A stretch of 64,000 bases of DNA from UMGS1279 sp045540715. Its GTDB lineage: Bacteria > Bacillota > Clostridia > Oscillospirales > Acutalibacteraceae. The notes under the pieces are model-generated. The model was not told the DNA's origin. It did not search any database and saw nothing but the letters and a program-made list of their open reading frames with translations. Position numbers and translations under genes: made by a program. Of the stretch, positions 1 to 8,256 are shown one piece after another. The stretch spans positions 1-64,000 of the forward strand of contig JAZQHT010000010.1 of the NCBI GenBank assembly GCA_045540715.1, in the 5' to 3' direction. The stretch's first letter is position 1, and each line of letters opens with the position of its first letter.

Positions 1-532
1 CGTACTTTTCGCTAAAATATTGCGTTGTATCAACCTTAGCAAAAGTGGGCGTTTTTCCAACAACAGATTTTACAACATTAAGGTCGACCTTGCTTATAAT
101 GGTTGGTGCTTTGGTGGCCTGATACGCCTTATAAATAGAAACTTTAGTTCTGTTTGCTTGAACAGCGGGACCCGATATTTGAGCCGTTTCATTATTTATG
201 TGAGGATTAATTGTTTCGGAAAAATTGTTTCCGGAAGTTGTTTCAAAATGAACATATACAACATACCAATATCCTTCTTTGAAGGTGTCATTAGCGGACA
301 TATCCTTTTCCCATTCCCAGCCTTCATCATATTCAACCCACTCGTCACCGGTGATCTTGTGTGCGTTTGACCAGTTGGGGAGATCAGCCGAGAAATCAGG
401 CTTCTCTCCGGCTACGGGAAGCTCGATATTCACCGCATCAACCATAGTAACGGATGCCGCAAAAACCGAGGTGGTTGGCATTAGGCATAAAAGCATAATT
501 ACTGTTAAAACCAATGACAAATATTTTTTCAT
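1..532 (-). CDS. Secreted protein, N-terminal part (cut by window edge)
   Basis: The frame is open from an ATG at 532 down to base 1 (177 codons), so the gene runs off the left edge. An AGGAGAGG ribosome site precedes the ATG. The first 25 residues form a classic signal peptide: a MKK start, a hydrophobic core, then SVFAA as likely cleavage site. The mature part is rich in Asn, Thr, Trp and Tyr (for example EGWEWEKDMS and YWYVVYVHFETT), as in beta-rich extracellular domains of Clostridia. I do not recognise the family. It diverges from the LuxR-type gene at 748, which may control it. Base composition is GC-richer than most of the window. Confidence 0.75.
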   Translation of the reverse strand, partial: MKKYLSLVLTVIMLLCLMPTTSVFAASVTMVDAVNIELPVAGEKPDFSADLPNWSNAHKITGDEWVEYDEGWEWEKDMSANDTFKEGYWYVVYVHFETTSGNNFSETINPHINNETAQISGPAVQANRTKVSIYKAYQATKAPTIISKVDLNVVKSVVGKTPTFAKVDTTQYFSEKY

Positions 533-600
533 AATTTAACCTCTCCTTTTTTGCCTTTATTGACCAAATAAAAATTTTATGATACAATAAAGTAAAACCT

Positions 601-617
601 ACAAGAATTATTCTTGT
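601..617. promoter_or_regulatory. Perfect inverted repeat, possible operator
   Basis: ACAAGAAT and ATTCTTGT are perfect inverted copies around one central T. The site sits between the divergent secreted-protein gene and the 7TM-LuxR gene, a usual place for a dimeric regulator. Binding is inferred, not shown. Confidence 0.4.
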
Positions 618-651
618 TAATATTATTATAATCCTTATTTTTTTGCTTGTC

Positions 652-670
652 CCCATACTAAAAGTATGGG
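652..670. repeat. Short inverted repeat (8-bp arms, 3-nt loop)
   Basis: CCCATACT and AGTATGGG surround AAA. It lies in the same divergent intergenic region, upstream of the LuxR-type gene. It could be an operator or a small hairpin. There is no T-run, so it is unlikely to be a terminator. Confidence 0.35.
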
Positions 671-747
671 ATTAGCCGTTTTTTGAAAAAAGTATAGTAA
701 TTTTTAGGGTTAAACCGCGCTTTTAAATGCGGTTAAAGGAGAGCAAA

Positions 748-1863
748 ATGAAAAAGATATTTGCCGGCGCGCCTATATTACTCTTTTTAATGTTGAGCCT
801 ATCGAGTTGTAGTACTGTTGGCAGTAAAAACGCCAGCCTTTCCGTTATTTATTCCGCCGCCGCCATATTATCCTTATTGCTTCTAATTGGCTGCTGCCTT
901 TTGGTTCGCAAAAAGAAGGTATGGTTTGTTTTGCTGTTTTCATCGGTGCTTATAGTAAACGTTGGATATACCTTCCTGGCAATGTCCACTTGTTTAGAGA
1001 TGGCACTGTGGGCAAACCGAGTGGCATATCTCGGCTCGGTATTCTTACCGCTGTCGATGTTGATGATCATATTGAACGTTACCGGCACGAAGCATCCAAA
1101 ATGGTTGCACGGAGTTTTAGGCGTATTATCGATTATAATATTTTTAATCGCCGCAAGTCCGGGGATACTCCCGATTTATTATAAAGAGGTTTCCTTTATA
1201 ACAGTTAACGGCGTTTCCTCACTCAACAAGGTTTATGGGCCCTTGCACCCGCTTTATCTGATTTATTTGCTCGGCTATTTTGCCGCTATGATTACGATTA
1301 TTATCCGAGCTCAAATCAAAAAAACCATTGAAGCTACGGCTCACGCCGTAATCCTTGCTATCGCCGTTTTCGTTAATATCGGCGTTTGGTTTATTGAACA
1401 GCTTGTTAGCATTGATTTTGAAATGCTCTCGGTTTCATATATAATAAGTGAATTGTTCTTGCTTGGTGTTCACCTTGTTATGAACGAATACCAGCGGATG
1501 AAGAAGATCGTCAAGCAGGTCGAGTCGGTACAGGGCTATTCCGATGCTGATGCATCCACACCTGATGTAATGCTTGAAAAGCCGGTAGTGGATGAAGCCA
1601 TTGCACCTGAGCGCATCGAAGTCTTTATGATGGGACTGAAAACGCTGACCCCGACAGAACGGGATATCTATGATGCATATATTGCCAGAGTTACCACGAA
1701 GGAGATTATGGCGAATATGAACATCAAGGAAACCACCTTGAAATATCACAACCGAAATCTTTACGGGAAGCTCGGCGTTTCAACCCGAAAGGAATTGTTG
1801 GAAATACATAAGCATTTAAAATCCGTCAAGGCTGCTCTAACCAAGACAAATAATATAGAGTAA
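748..1863 (+). CDS. Membrane-embedded LuxR-type transcriptional regulator with 7TM-like sensor
   Basis: This 371-residue protein has about seven or eight hydrophobic segments in residues 1-245. The part around residues 85-112 (ANRVAYLGSVFLPLSM) resembles the N-terminal 7TM module of some histidine kinases. A LuxR/GerE helix-turn-helix follows at about 298-358 (LTPTERDIYDAY, then IKETTLKYHNRNLYGKLGV). It therefore probably senses a signal in or at the membrane and binds DNA directly, without a kinase step. The ATG at 748 is chosen over the one at 727 because AAAGGAGAG lies just before it. Its GC content is clearly above the neighbouring V-ATPase genes. The likely target is the divergent secreted gene. 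Confidence 0.8.
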   Translation: MKKIFAGAPILLFLMLSLSSCSTVGSKNASLSVIYSAAAILSLLLLIGCCLLVRKKKVWFVLLFSSVLIVNVGYTFLAMSTCLEMALWANRVAYLGSVFLPLSMLMIILNVTGTKHPKWLHGVLGVLSIIIFLIAASPGILPIYYKEVSFITVNGVSSLNKVYGPLHPLYLIYLLGYFAAMITIIIRAQIKKTIEATAHAVILAIAVFVNIGVWFIEQLVSIDFEMLSVSYIISELFLLGVHLVMNEYQRMKKIVKQVESVQGYSDADASTPDVMLEKPVVDEAIAPERIEVFMMGLKTLTPTERDIYDAYIARVTTKEIMANMNIKETTLKYHNRNLYGKLGVSTRKELLEIHKHLKSVKAALTKTNNIE

Positions 1864-1870
1864 AACAAAA

Positions 1871-1894
1871 AGCGAGGTGAAAATTCACCTCGCT
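1871..1894. terminator. Bidirectional intrinsic terminator
   Basis: An 11-bp stem (AGCGAGGTGAA with TTCACCTCGCT) has an A-run on the left and a T-run on the right. It serves the LuxR-type gene on plus and the ktrA end of the V-ATPase operon on minus. The same stem recurs at 14229. Confidence 0.85.
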
Positions 1895-1931
1895 TTTTTA
1901 TTTGTACGGTGTAATCAACTTGATTGCCGTA

Positions 1932-2582
1932 TTATTTCAGTTTTTGTAATTTTAAAGTGTTGGCAATAACAATAAGTTGCATACCTTTTTCAAGAGGTAG
2001 TGTAGGATCTACCGTTGTGCTAATTTTATCATCATTTCGCATTGCAACAACGTTAATGGAATATTTTTTGCGAAGGCTAAGCTCTATCAGCGTTTTACCA
2101 ACCCACTCATCTCTTACATCTATTTCTACCATAGACACTTCATTTGAAAGTTCTATCATTTCAGCAAAGCCCGATGTAAGCATGTTTTTGGCAAGTCTTG
2201 TTCCTGATTCTTTTTCAGGAATAATTACCCTGTCGGCACCCACACGTTTTAAAATCTTTTGGTGCATTTCATTGCCGCATTTTACAATTACGTTAGCTAC
2301 ACCTGCTTCTTTGCAAAGTGTTACCGCCATAACACTTGCTTCAAGATTACTTGCCATGGCAACAATAACAACATCGATATTACCAATACCGAGTCTTTTA
2401 ATTACCTCCGGCTCGGTAATATCGGCACATTTACAAACGGGTATGGTTTCTATAGCGTTGTTAACATTATTTTGATCAATATCAACAGCTAAAACTTCTG
2501 CGCCGTTATTTACAAGTTCTTCTGCAACGGCTTTTCCATATCTGCCAAGACCTAATACTGCATAAGTTTTATTGATACTCAT
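1932..2582 (-). CDS. ktrA: K+ uptake regulatory subunit KtrA/TrkA (RCK protein)
   Basis: The 216-residue protein has the KtrA layout. An N-terminal Rossmann RCK_N domain (residues 6-125) carries GLGRYG at 11-16 and an acidic end to beta-2 (AVDID) for nucleotide binding. An RCK_C domain follows (about 140-215). KtrA rings sit on the cytoplasmic face of KtrB and gate K+ uptake with ATP/ADP or NAD(H). It is the last gene of the V-ATPase operon, 15 nt after ktrB, so its transcription depends on that operon unless an internal promoter exists. Confidence 0.9.
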   Translation of the reverse strand: MSINKTYAVLGLGRYGKAVAEELVNNGAEVLAVDIDQNNVNNAIETIPVCKCADITEPEVIKRLGIGNIDVVIVAMASNLEASVMAVTLCKEAGVANVIVKCGNEMHQKILKRVGADRVIIPEKESGTRLAKNMLTSGFAEMIELSNEVSMVEIDVRDEWVGKTLIELSLRKKYSINVVAMRNDDKISTTVDPTLPLEKGMQLIVIANTLKLQKLK

Positions 2583-2597
2583 ATAACTTATCCCTTT

Positions 2598-3953
2598 CTA
2601 TCCCACATTGATTTCTTCAGTCGGGTTTTTTACTAAATTTTGATTATCCTTGCTGCGTTTAAATGCAACAGCTAGTGATATTGGACCCACTCTGCCTAGA
2701 TACATTGTTATAATAATTATAAGTTTACCAATACTACCAAGAGATGCCGTTAGATTCCTTGTAAGGCCTACAGTTGCGGTAGCACTAACCGTTTCATAAA
2801 CAATATCAAGTGCATTTGCATCTGTTACAGCCGAAAGCAACACTGTTGAAGTAAACATAATAATAAAAGACATACAAATAACGGCCGTCGCTTTACTAAC
2901 CGCCTGTTTTGTAAGCCGTCTGCCAAACACCTCGGTATCCTCTTTATTGCGAATAGAGGCGATTGCGGCCACAATAATAACAGCAAAGGTTACCGTTTTG
3001 ATACCTCCGGCTGTGCCAACCGGTGAACCGCCGATAAACATTAAAAGCAAACATACTACAGCGCTTGCATTGGTAAGGTTTTCTTGCGGCACTGTTGCAA
3101 ATCCTGCGGTTCTAGTTGTAACCGACTGAAATAAAGATACTTCAATTTTTTGTAGCAACGTATAGTTGCCTATTGTTTGCGGATTGTTATATTCAAACGC
3201 AAAAATAAGTATTGCACCCACAAAAATTAAAATTAAGGTTGTCGTAATAGCAACTTTACTATGCAAGGTAAGATCTCTAAAGAATCTTACTTTTTTTGTT
3301 TTGGAATTTTTTACTACCCTTACTACATCCCACCATACAATATAGCCTATACCGCCAAAGATGATTAAGGCACAAGTAACAATATTGATTACGGGGTTAA
3401 GCGCATAGTTACAAAGACTATTTTCTGCAATAATATCAATACCTGCATTACAGAAGGCAGAAACAGCAGTAAATACCGATATCCATATTCCTTTTGCACC
3501 AAACTCAGGAATAAAAACCGTCATATAAAGTAGCGCACCGGCTCCTTCTATAATGAGAGTTCCGGTTACAACCTTTTTTACAAACCTAACAAGCCCCGAC
3601 AAGGAATTAAGGTTAAAAGCGTCTTGCAAGAGCAGTCTATCCCCAATACCTATTTTCTTGTGCATAAGTATCATTAGTCCCGACATTATAGTAATAATAC
3701 CAAGGCCGCCGATTTGAATCAATATCAGAATAACGATTTGTCCAAAAATGCTCCAAGAGGTTACAGTTGGTGTTACCACTAAACCAGTAACACATGTAGA
3801 AGTCGTTGCTGTGAAAAGCGCATCTAAAAAGGGCGTTGCCTTCCCATTAGCCGCGCTTATGGGAAGTGAAAGCAACACTGCACCAAAAAATATCGTTATC
3901 AAAAAGCTCAACAATATAATATGTGTCGTGGACACTAGAGGTTGTTTTCTCAT
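2598..3953 (-). CDS. ktrB: K+ transporter membrane subunit KtrB/NtpJ
   Basis: This is a 451-residue member of the TrkH/KtrB family with four M1-P-M2 repeats. A filter glycine is visible in each pore loop: STCVTGL, CNAGID, TRTAGF and TVGLTRNL. Members import K+, usually driven by Na+. Its ATG is one base after the stop of the V-ATPase K gene (TAATATG), so the two are translationally coupled. Enterococcus hirae likewise ends its ntp operon with a KtrB homologue, NtpJ. Together with ktrA downstream it should form a complete KtrAB system. Confidence 0.92.
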   Translation of the reverse strand: MRKQPLVSTTHIILLSFLITIFFGAVLLSLPISAANGKATPFLDALFTATTSTCVTGLVVTPTVTSWSIFGQIVILILIQIGGLGIITIMSGLMILMHKKIGIGDRLLLQDAFNLNSLSGLVRFVKKVVTGTLIIEGAGALLYMTVFIPEFGAKGIWISVFTAVSAFCNAGIDIIAENSLCNYALNPVINIVTCALIIFGGIGYIVWWDVVRVVKNSKTKKVRFFRDLTLHSKVAITTTLILIFVGAILIFAFEYNNPQTIGNYTLLQKIEVSLFQSVTTRTAGFATVPQENLTNASAVVCLLLMFIGGSPVGTAGGIKTVTFAVIIVAAIASIRNKEDTEVFGRRLTKQAVSKATAVICMSFIIMFTSTVLLSAVTDANALDIVYETVSATATVGLTRNLTASLGSIGKLIIIITMYLGRVGPISLAVAFKRSKDNQNLVKNPTEEINVG

Positions 3954-3954
3954 A

Positions 3955-4380
3955 TTATCCTAACGCTACCATACTGAACACAAGTGCAAACAAGGCAACG
4001 GTTTCACAAAGGCCTACAACCGTGATATACTGCGAAAAGCCCTTTCCTGTTTCAGCTAAAGCATCAGCACCTGCAGCACCTGCTTTACCTTGAACCACAG
4101 CTGAAAAAGCCATAGCTAAACCTGATGCAATTCCAAGGCCTAGCAAAAATGCAGGATCTGCAGTTGAGCCCTTCATCTGTTGCATTAAAAGAAAGCCGTA
4201 AATGGTTTGTGTAAGAGGCGCACCTGCAAAAACAGTAAGAATAAATGGCGCTGCCTTATTGCTCATATAACATTTTTTCCAAGCGCCAATTGAAGCCTGA
4301 CCTGCAATACCAATACCTATTGCCGAACCAATTGCAGCAATGCCTAATGCCAAAGCCGTTCCTAATAATCCTAAATTCAT
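3955..4380 (-). CDS. ntpK: V-type ATPase rotor subunit K (proteolipid, Na+-type)
   Basis: The 141-residue protein has four membrane helices in two hairpins, the size and layout of V-type rather than F-type c subunits. The ion-binding Glu is E126 (GLCETVALFA). Residues matching the Na+ ligands of E. hirae NtpK are all present: T57 and Q58 with Y61 in APLTQTIYGF, and Q97 in VVQGKAG. Only the second hairpin carries the acidic residue, as in other V-type rings. This strongly suggests Na+ rather than H+ transport. It sits between subunit I and ktrB. Confidence 0.93.
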   Translation of the reverse strand: MNLGLLGTALALGIAAIGSAIGIGIAGQASIGAWKKCYMSNKAAPFILTVFAGAPLTQTIYGFLLMQQMKGSTADPAFLLGLGIASGLAMAFSAVVQGKAGAAGADALAETGKGFSQYITVVGLCETVALFALVFSMVALG

Positions 4381-4392
4381 AATGATTCTCCT

Positions 4393-6315
4393 TTAATCAA
4401 TTTGTTCTTTAAATGGTTTAAATTTATGCCCACTCCACGACATATCTAAATGCGAGGAGAACTCTAGGGTATTAAGTCTTATTCCGTGAACAATAACTGA
4501 AAGAATATTTAAAATCATATTCAGTCCGTGTCCAAACACCAATAGAATTATGGCAACTATCATAAACATAAAATTGCCAAGCAAGGGCCCTGCTAGTTCA
4601 TTAACAGTAGCAGAGATTGCGGCACCGGCAAGGCCAACAGCCCAAAGTCGTATATAAGAAACAATATCCGAAAATACATTTACCACACCAAGTAAAACCG
4701 ACACAATGTTGGTAAGACTTGAAATTATGGATTTAATAATGCTTCCTTCATAGTTTGAAAATACAAAACTTAAAACAAAGCCCACGCCTATCAGTGCAAT
4801 AGAAACCGTTCCTACGGGTATTCCTCCAATAACAAGTCCAAAGCTGAACACTTCAGCATTTACAACCAGACTAAGCACCAAATAGTAAATACCTAAAAGT
4901 TGTAATATCGAACCAATATCTCCGAGCATTTTAATAGACCCTTTGTTTCTCAAAACGCCTTTTATATGTGCAACTGTAAGCTGTATTAACGCTAGTGAGA
5001 AACAGAATATCTGTAGATTTTGAGCTGTAGTAAGTCCTGCTGTGCCGTTAGTCCAGAACGGATACCATATCTTATCGGCATACACATTTGAAATTACCGG
5101 TATAGATATATTTCTTAACCAAGCGGGCAGCTGAGACGGAGAAAGTCCAAACCAAGTGCAGGTAAGTGTCCCCCACAAAACAGTTGATAACCCAAACAGT
5201 CCTACAAGCAAAAACATAGAAGAAATTTGCTTTTTTGTAATAATCGATTTTATAATGGGGATTGCCGCAATAGCACAAATAAGCAATCCATAGCCACCGT
5301 CACCGAAAATAATTCCAAAGAATATGAGTATAAATGCTAAAAACCAGCCCGAAATGTCATATTCAAAATATCCGGGAACGGTACCCAAAAAATCGGTTAA
5401 TGGATAAATAAGACTAACAAACTTGTTGTTTTTAAGTTTGGTTGGAACATTATCCTCAACCGTAGGCTCTTCTACTATAAGTCCCCACGAATTGCTCTTT
5501 GCTATTTGTTTTAGACCATCAAGGTTTTCGCTCTCTATATAGCCTGTGAAATAGGAAACGGAAAGTGGTGTTTCGCTTTCGGAAGATAAATTTTCATTTT
5601 TCATGCCCGTAGCATAGGTTTCAAATTCTATCTCCTTTTCAGCAGTTCTAATAGCTCTTTTGATGCTATCAATATAACAAGCATTGGAGAAAATCGTTTC
5701 GTCGATTTCGTGTGTACGAGTTTTAAGTTCACAAAGGCGGCGATTCATTTCTCCTGTAGAAATCTGCGGTAATACCAAACGGTATATATCAAGTGGTGTA
5801 TCAGTTTTCTCTAGCTCTTCATTGTTAGATTTGAGTAGCATAAATCTAACGGTTGATTTTGTTGTATCAATTCGAAGGGTTTTAATGCTTTCGGCAAGTA
5901 GCTCATATTCAGTTTTAGGCATCTCATAAAAAGATATCTCATAACCTTTTGATTCCAATTCGCTTATGCTGTTTGGATCAATATCACCCCAGCTTTTCAA
6001 ACGGTCAAGTTCGGAGCTGAGTGCAATTTGCTCTTGCTGACACTGCTTCTTCTCTGCATCAAGCTCTTGAATTTGCTTTGCAACAGACAAAGCCTTTGCA
6101 GTGCTTATATCTTTCTGCTCTACCTTTTTATTTTTGCCAATTGTAAATATTGAGTTTTCAAGTAAAGCAATTTGTTCTTTAAGCAAGGCTAGTCGTTCAC
6201 CTGAACCTTCAGTTATTTCGATGTGAACAATTCCTAATTTACGAAGCTTTTTTAGAGTTTCGTCCTTTTTGTTTTCTCTAATAATAAGAGATACTTTTTT
6301 CATAGGCACTATCAT
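4393..6315 (-). CDS. ntpI: V-type ATPase stator subunit I (a subunit)
   Basis: This 640-residue subunit has a soluble, coiled-coil-rich N-terminal half (to about residue 320) and a C-terminal half of some eight membrane helices. The half-channel arginine is R556 in SYIRLWAVGLAG, followed by the usual small-residue stretch. It links the peripheral stalk to the membrane and passes ions to the K ring. Its ATG overlaps the stop of subunit D as ATGA, and AGGAGG lies 10 nt upstream. A further in-frame ATG four codons on (MKKVSL) is a weaker start because it is further from that site. Confidence 0.93.
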   Translation of the reverse strand: MIVPMKKVSLIIRENKKDETLKKLRKLGIVHIEITEGSGERLALLKEQIALLENSIFTIGKNKKVEQKDISTAKALSVAKQIQELDAEKKQCQQEQIALSSELDRLKSWGDIDPNSISELESKGYEISFYEMPKTEYELLAESIKTLRIDTTKSTVRFMLLKSNNEELEKTDTPLDIYRLVLPQISTGEMNRRLCELKTRTHEIDETIFSNACYIDSIKRAIRTAEKEIEFETYATGMKNENLSSESETPLSVSYFTGYIESENLDGLKQIAKSNSWGLIVEEPTVEDNVPTKLKNNKFVSLIYPLTDFLGTVPGYFEYDISGWFLAFILIFFGIIFGDGGYGLLICAIAAIPIIKSIITKKQISSMFLLVGLFGLSTVLWGTLTCTWFGLSPSQLPAWLRNISIPVISNVYADKIWYPFWTNGTAGLTTAQNLQIFCFSLALIQLTVAHIKGVLRNKGSIKMLGDIGSILQLLGIYYLVLSLVVNAEVFSFGLVIGGIPVGTVSIALIGVGFVLSFVFSNYEGSIIKSIISSLTNIVSVLLGVVNVFSDIVSYIRLWAVGLAGAAISATVNELAGPLLGNFMFMIVAIILLVFGHGLNMILNILSVIVHGIRLNTLEFSSHLDMSWSGHKFKPFKEQID

Positions 6316-6944
6316 AATGAATAAACCTCCTTTTCGGAAGACACAGCATTACGAAGGGCTATTTTACGTTTTGATATTTTTGAACGCACTACGGCACTAA
6401 CCTGTTGATCTGCCATATAAATCGATATTTTTTTGATATTTTCCTCTGTTTCGGGGATTTTAATCTTTTCGAACAGGTTAACTCTTTGAGAGGTTGCAAG
6501 TAATTCAATCTCTAATAATCTGACCTGTTCTTCTAACACTTCCGCCTCTAAATCAAGAGACATTGCCTTTTCCATATGGTTTGCAGCAATATCCACCCAA
6601 AGCGGTGTTTCGTAAAAGTCATAATCTCCTCGTGAGAAATCCGCACCCAAAAACGTAGGAATATCAACACCTGCAATATTTTCTTTGCCTTTTCGAATAT
6701 TGCTAACGGTTATAATTCCTTTTGGGAAGGCATCCACTTCACTAAAAACAGCAATCCAATCACGAAAGCCAAATTCTAGGTCTTCTCTTTCTTTTCTGGT
6801 TTTCTTCGCCTTTGCTTCAATTGTGCGAATTACCGATTGGAGTTGTTGCTTTTTTAGTGTAAGAGTAGGCAAATATCTGCGGTACATTTTAAGCGCGTCC
6901 TTTTGTACCTTTAACTCGTTTTTAGTTAGTTTGATTTTTGCCAA
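6312..6944 (-). CDS. ntpD: V-type ATPase central-stalk subunit D
   Basis: The 210-residue protein is mostly helical, with the two long helices typical of subunit D: one at the N-terminus (KIKLTKNELKVQKDALKMY) and one at the C-terminus (residues 120-205). A less helical middle follows the TRKERED stretch. Subunit D is the rotating shaft inside the A3B3 head. It overlaps subunit I by 4 nt and starts 14 nt after subunit B ends. No gene for subunit F, its usual partner in A/V-ATPases, is present here. Confidence 0.92.
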   Translation of the reverse strand: MAKIKLTKNELKVQKDALKMYRRYLPTLTLKKQQLQSVIRTIEAKAKKTRKEREDLEFGFRDWIAVFSEVDAFPKGIITVSNIRKGKENIAGVDIPTFLGADFSRGDYDFYETPLWVDIAANHMEKAMSLDLEAEVLEEQVRLLEIELLATSQRVNLFEKIKIPETEENIKKISIYMADQQVSAVVRSKISKRKIALRNAVSSEKEVYSL

Positions 6945-6958
6945 AACTACAGACCTCC

Positions 6959-8254
6959 TTAACCTTTAGGCCAAAATTCATCAGTAAGGTCTGACTTAAT
7001 TCCGGTTTCGTCTTTTTCAAAACAATCTGCTAATATTTCCCATCCTAAATCAAGTGCATCTTCAAGCGCAAGATTAACAGACAACGACATTAGCTTACTT
7101 TCAAAAAGTTCACCGTATTTCAGCAATTTTTCATCCCAACGGCTCATAGAAAAGCCCATGTTTTTCTTTTCAAGTGTTTCTTTGTAGGAAGAATACAAAC
7201 GAATCATTGCGTCCATAAGTGCACGGTGATCTTTTCTTGTTTTTCCGTTTACGTTTTGTTTAAGTCGAGAAAGTGAACCAAACGGTTCTATACGACCGCC
7301 TTTAAGGTAATACTGTCCTTCTGTAATATATCCCGTATTATCAGGAACAGGATGAGTAACGTCATCGCCGGGCATTGTAGTAACTGCTAAAACGGTAACT
7401 GAACCAGAATCAGCAAAGTCAACCGCCTTTTCATAGCGGGCGGCAAGCTGAGAATATAGGTCTCCAGGATATCCACGGTTAGAAGGAACCTGTTCTTGAG
7501 TAATAGCAATTTCCTTCATAGCATCAGCAAAGTTAGTCATATCAGTAAGAAGTACCAATACATCTTTATTCTGAAGTGCAAATTGCTCTGCTACCGCCAA
7601 CACCATATCCGGAATCATCATACATTCAACTGTAGGATCGGAAGCAGTATGAATAAACATAACGGTTTTACTTAAAGCTCCACCTTTAGAAAGCGCATCT
7701 TTAAAATATAAAAAATCATCGTATTTAAGGCCCATACCACCAAGAACTATTACGTCGGCTTCTGCCTGCATAGCAATTCTAGCAAGAAGTTGGTTGTACG
7801 GCTCACCGGAAATAGAGAAAATGGGCAACTTTTGAGAAACAACCAAGGTATTAAACATATCAATCATGGGAATATTGGTTCTCATCATTCTATTTGCAAG
7901 AATACGCTTAGTTGGATTAACCGATGGGCCACCAATAGATTTCATATTTTCGTTAAGTGCAGGACCCTTATCTCTAGGTTCACCAGAGCCGTTGAATATA
8001 CGACCCAATAAATTTTCACTAAAAGATACTCGCATTTCGCGACCGAGAAAACGCACTTCATCTCCTGTAGAAACACCCTGTCCGCCGGCAAAAACCTGTA
8101 AAGAAACAATATCTCCCTCGATTTTATTAACCTGAGCCAAGGACTTTCCAAAGCGTGAATTAATCTGTGCCAATTCCTTATATTTAACATCATTTGCACG
8201 GACAGTAATAACGTTACCGGTAATAGATTCTATTCGATTATATACTTTATTCAT
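6959..8254 (-). CDS. ntpB: V-type ATPase subunit B (non-catalytic)
   Basis: This is the 431-residue B subunit, which alternates with A in the head. It has the beta-barrel N-terminus and the nucleotide-binding core but, as expected for B, no intact Walker A loop (FSISGEPYNQLLARIA takes its place). YPGDLYSQLAARYEKA is the conserved B signature. The ATG at 8254 is chosen, two bases after the subunit A stop. An in-frame TTG at 8260 would add two residues and has slightly better spacing from AGGA, so the start is uncertain by six bases. Confidence 0.92.
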   Translation of the reverse strand: MNKVYNRIESITGNVITVRANDVKYKELAQINSRFGKSLAQVNKIEGDIVSLQVFAGGQGVSTGDEVRFLGREMRVSFSENLLGRIFNGSGEPRDKGPALNENMKSIGGPSVNPTKRILANRMMRTNIPMIDMFNTLVVSQKLPIFSISGEPYNQLLARIAMQAEADVIVLGGMGLKYDDFLYFKDALSKGGALSKTVMFIHTASDPTVECMMIPDMVLAVAEQFALQNKDVLVLLTDMTNFADAMKEIAITQEQVPSNRGYPGDLYSQLAARYEKAVDFADSGSVTVLAVTTMPGDDVTHPVPDNTGYITEGQYYLKGGRIEPFGSLSRLKQNVNGKTRKDHRALMDAMIRLYSSYKETLEKKNMGFSMSRWDEKLLKYGELFESKLMSLSVNLALEDALDLGWEILADCFEKDETGIKSDLTDEFWPKG

Positions 8255-8256
8255 TA

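Noticed and set aside
20..370. Plus-strand open frame over the left edge
   Set aside because: It lies opposite a minus-strand gene with a signal peptide and ribosome site; its protein has no recognisable features.
748..820. Lipoprotein signal (LSSC) of the LuxR-type regulator
   Set aside because: The protein continues with several membrane helices and a cytoplasmic HTH, so the segment is more likely the first membrane helix. Lipidation is possible but not supported by context.
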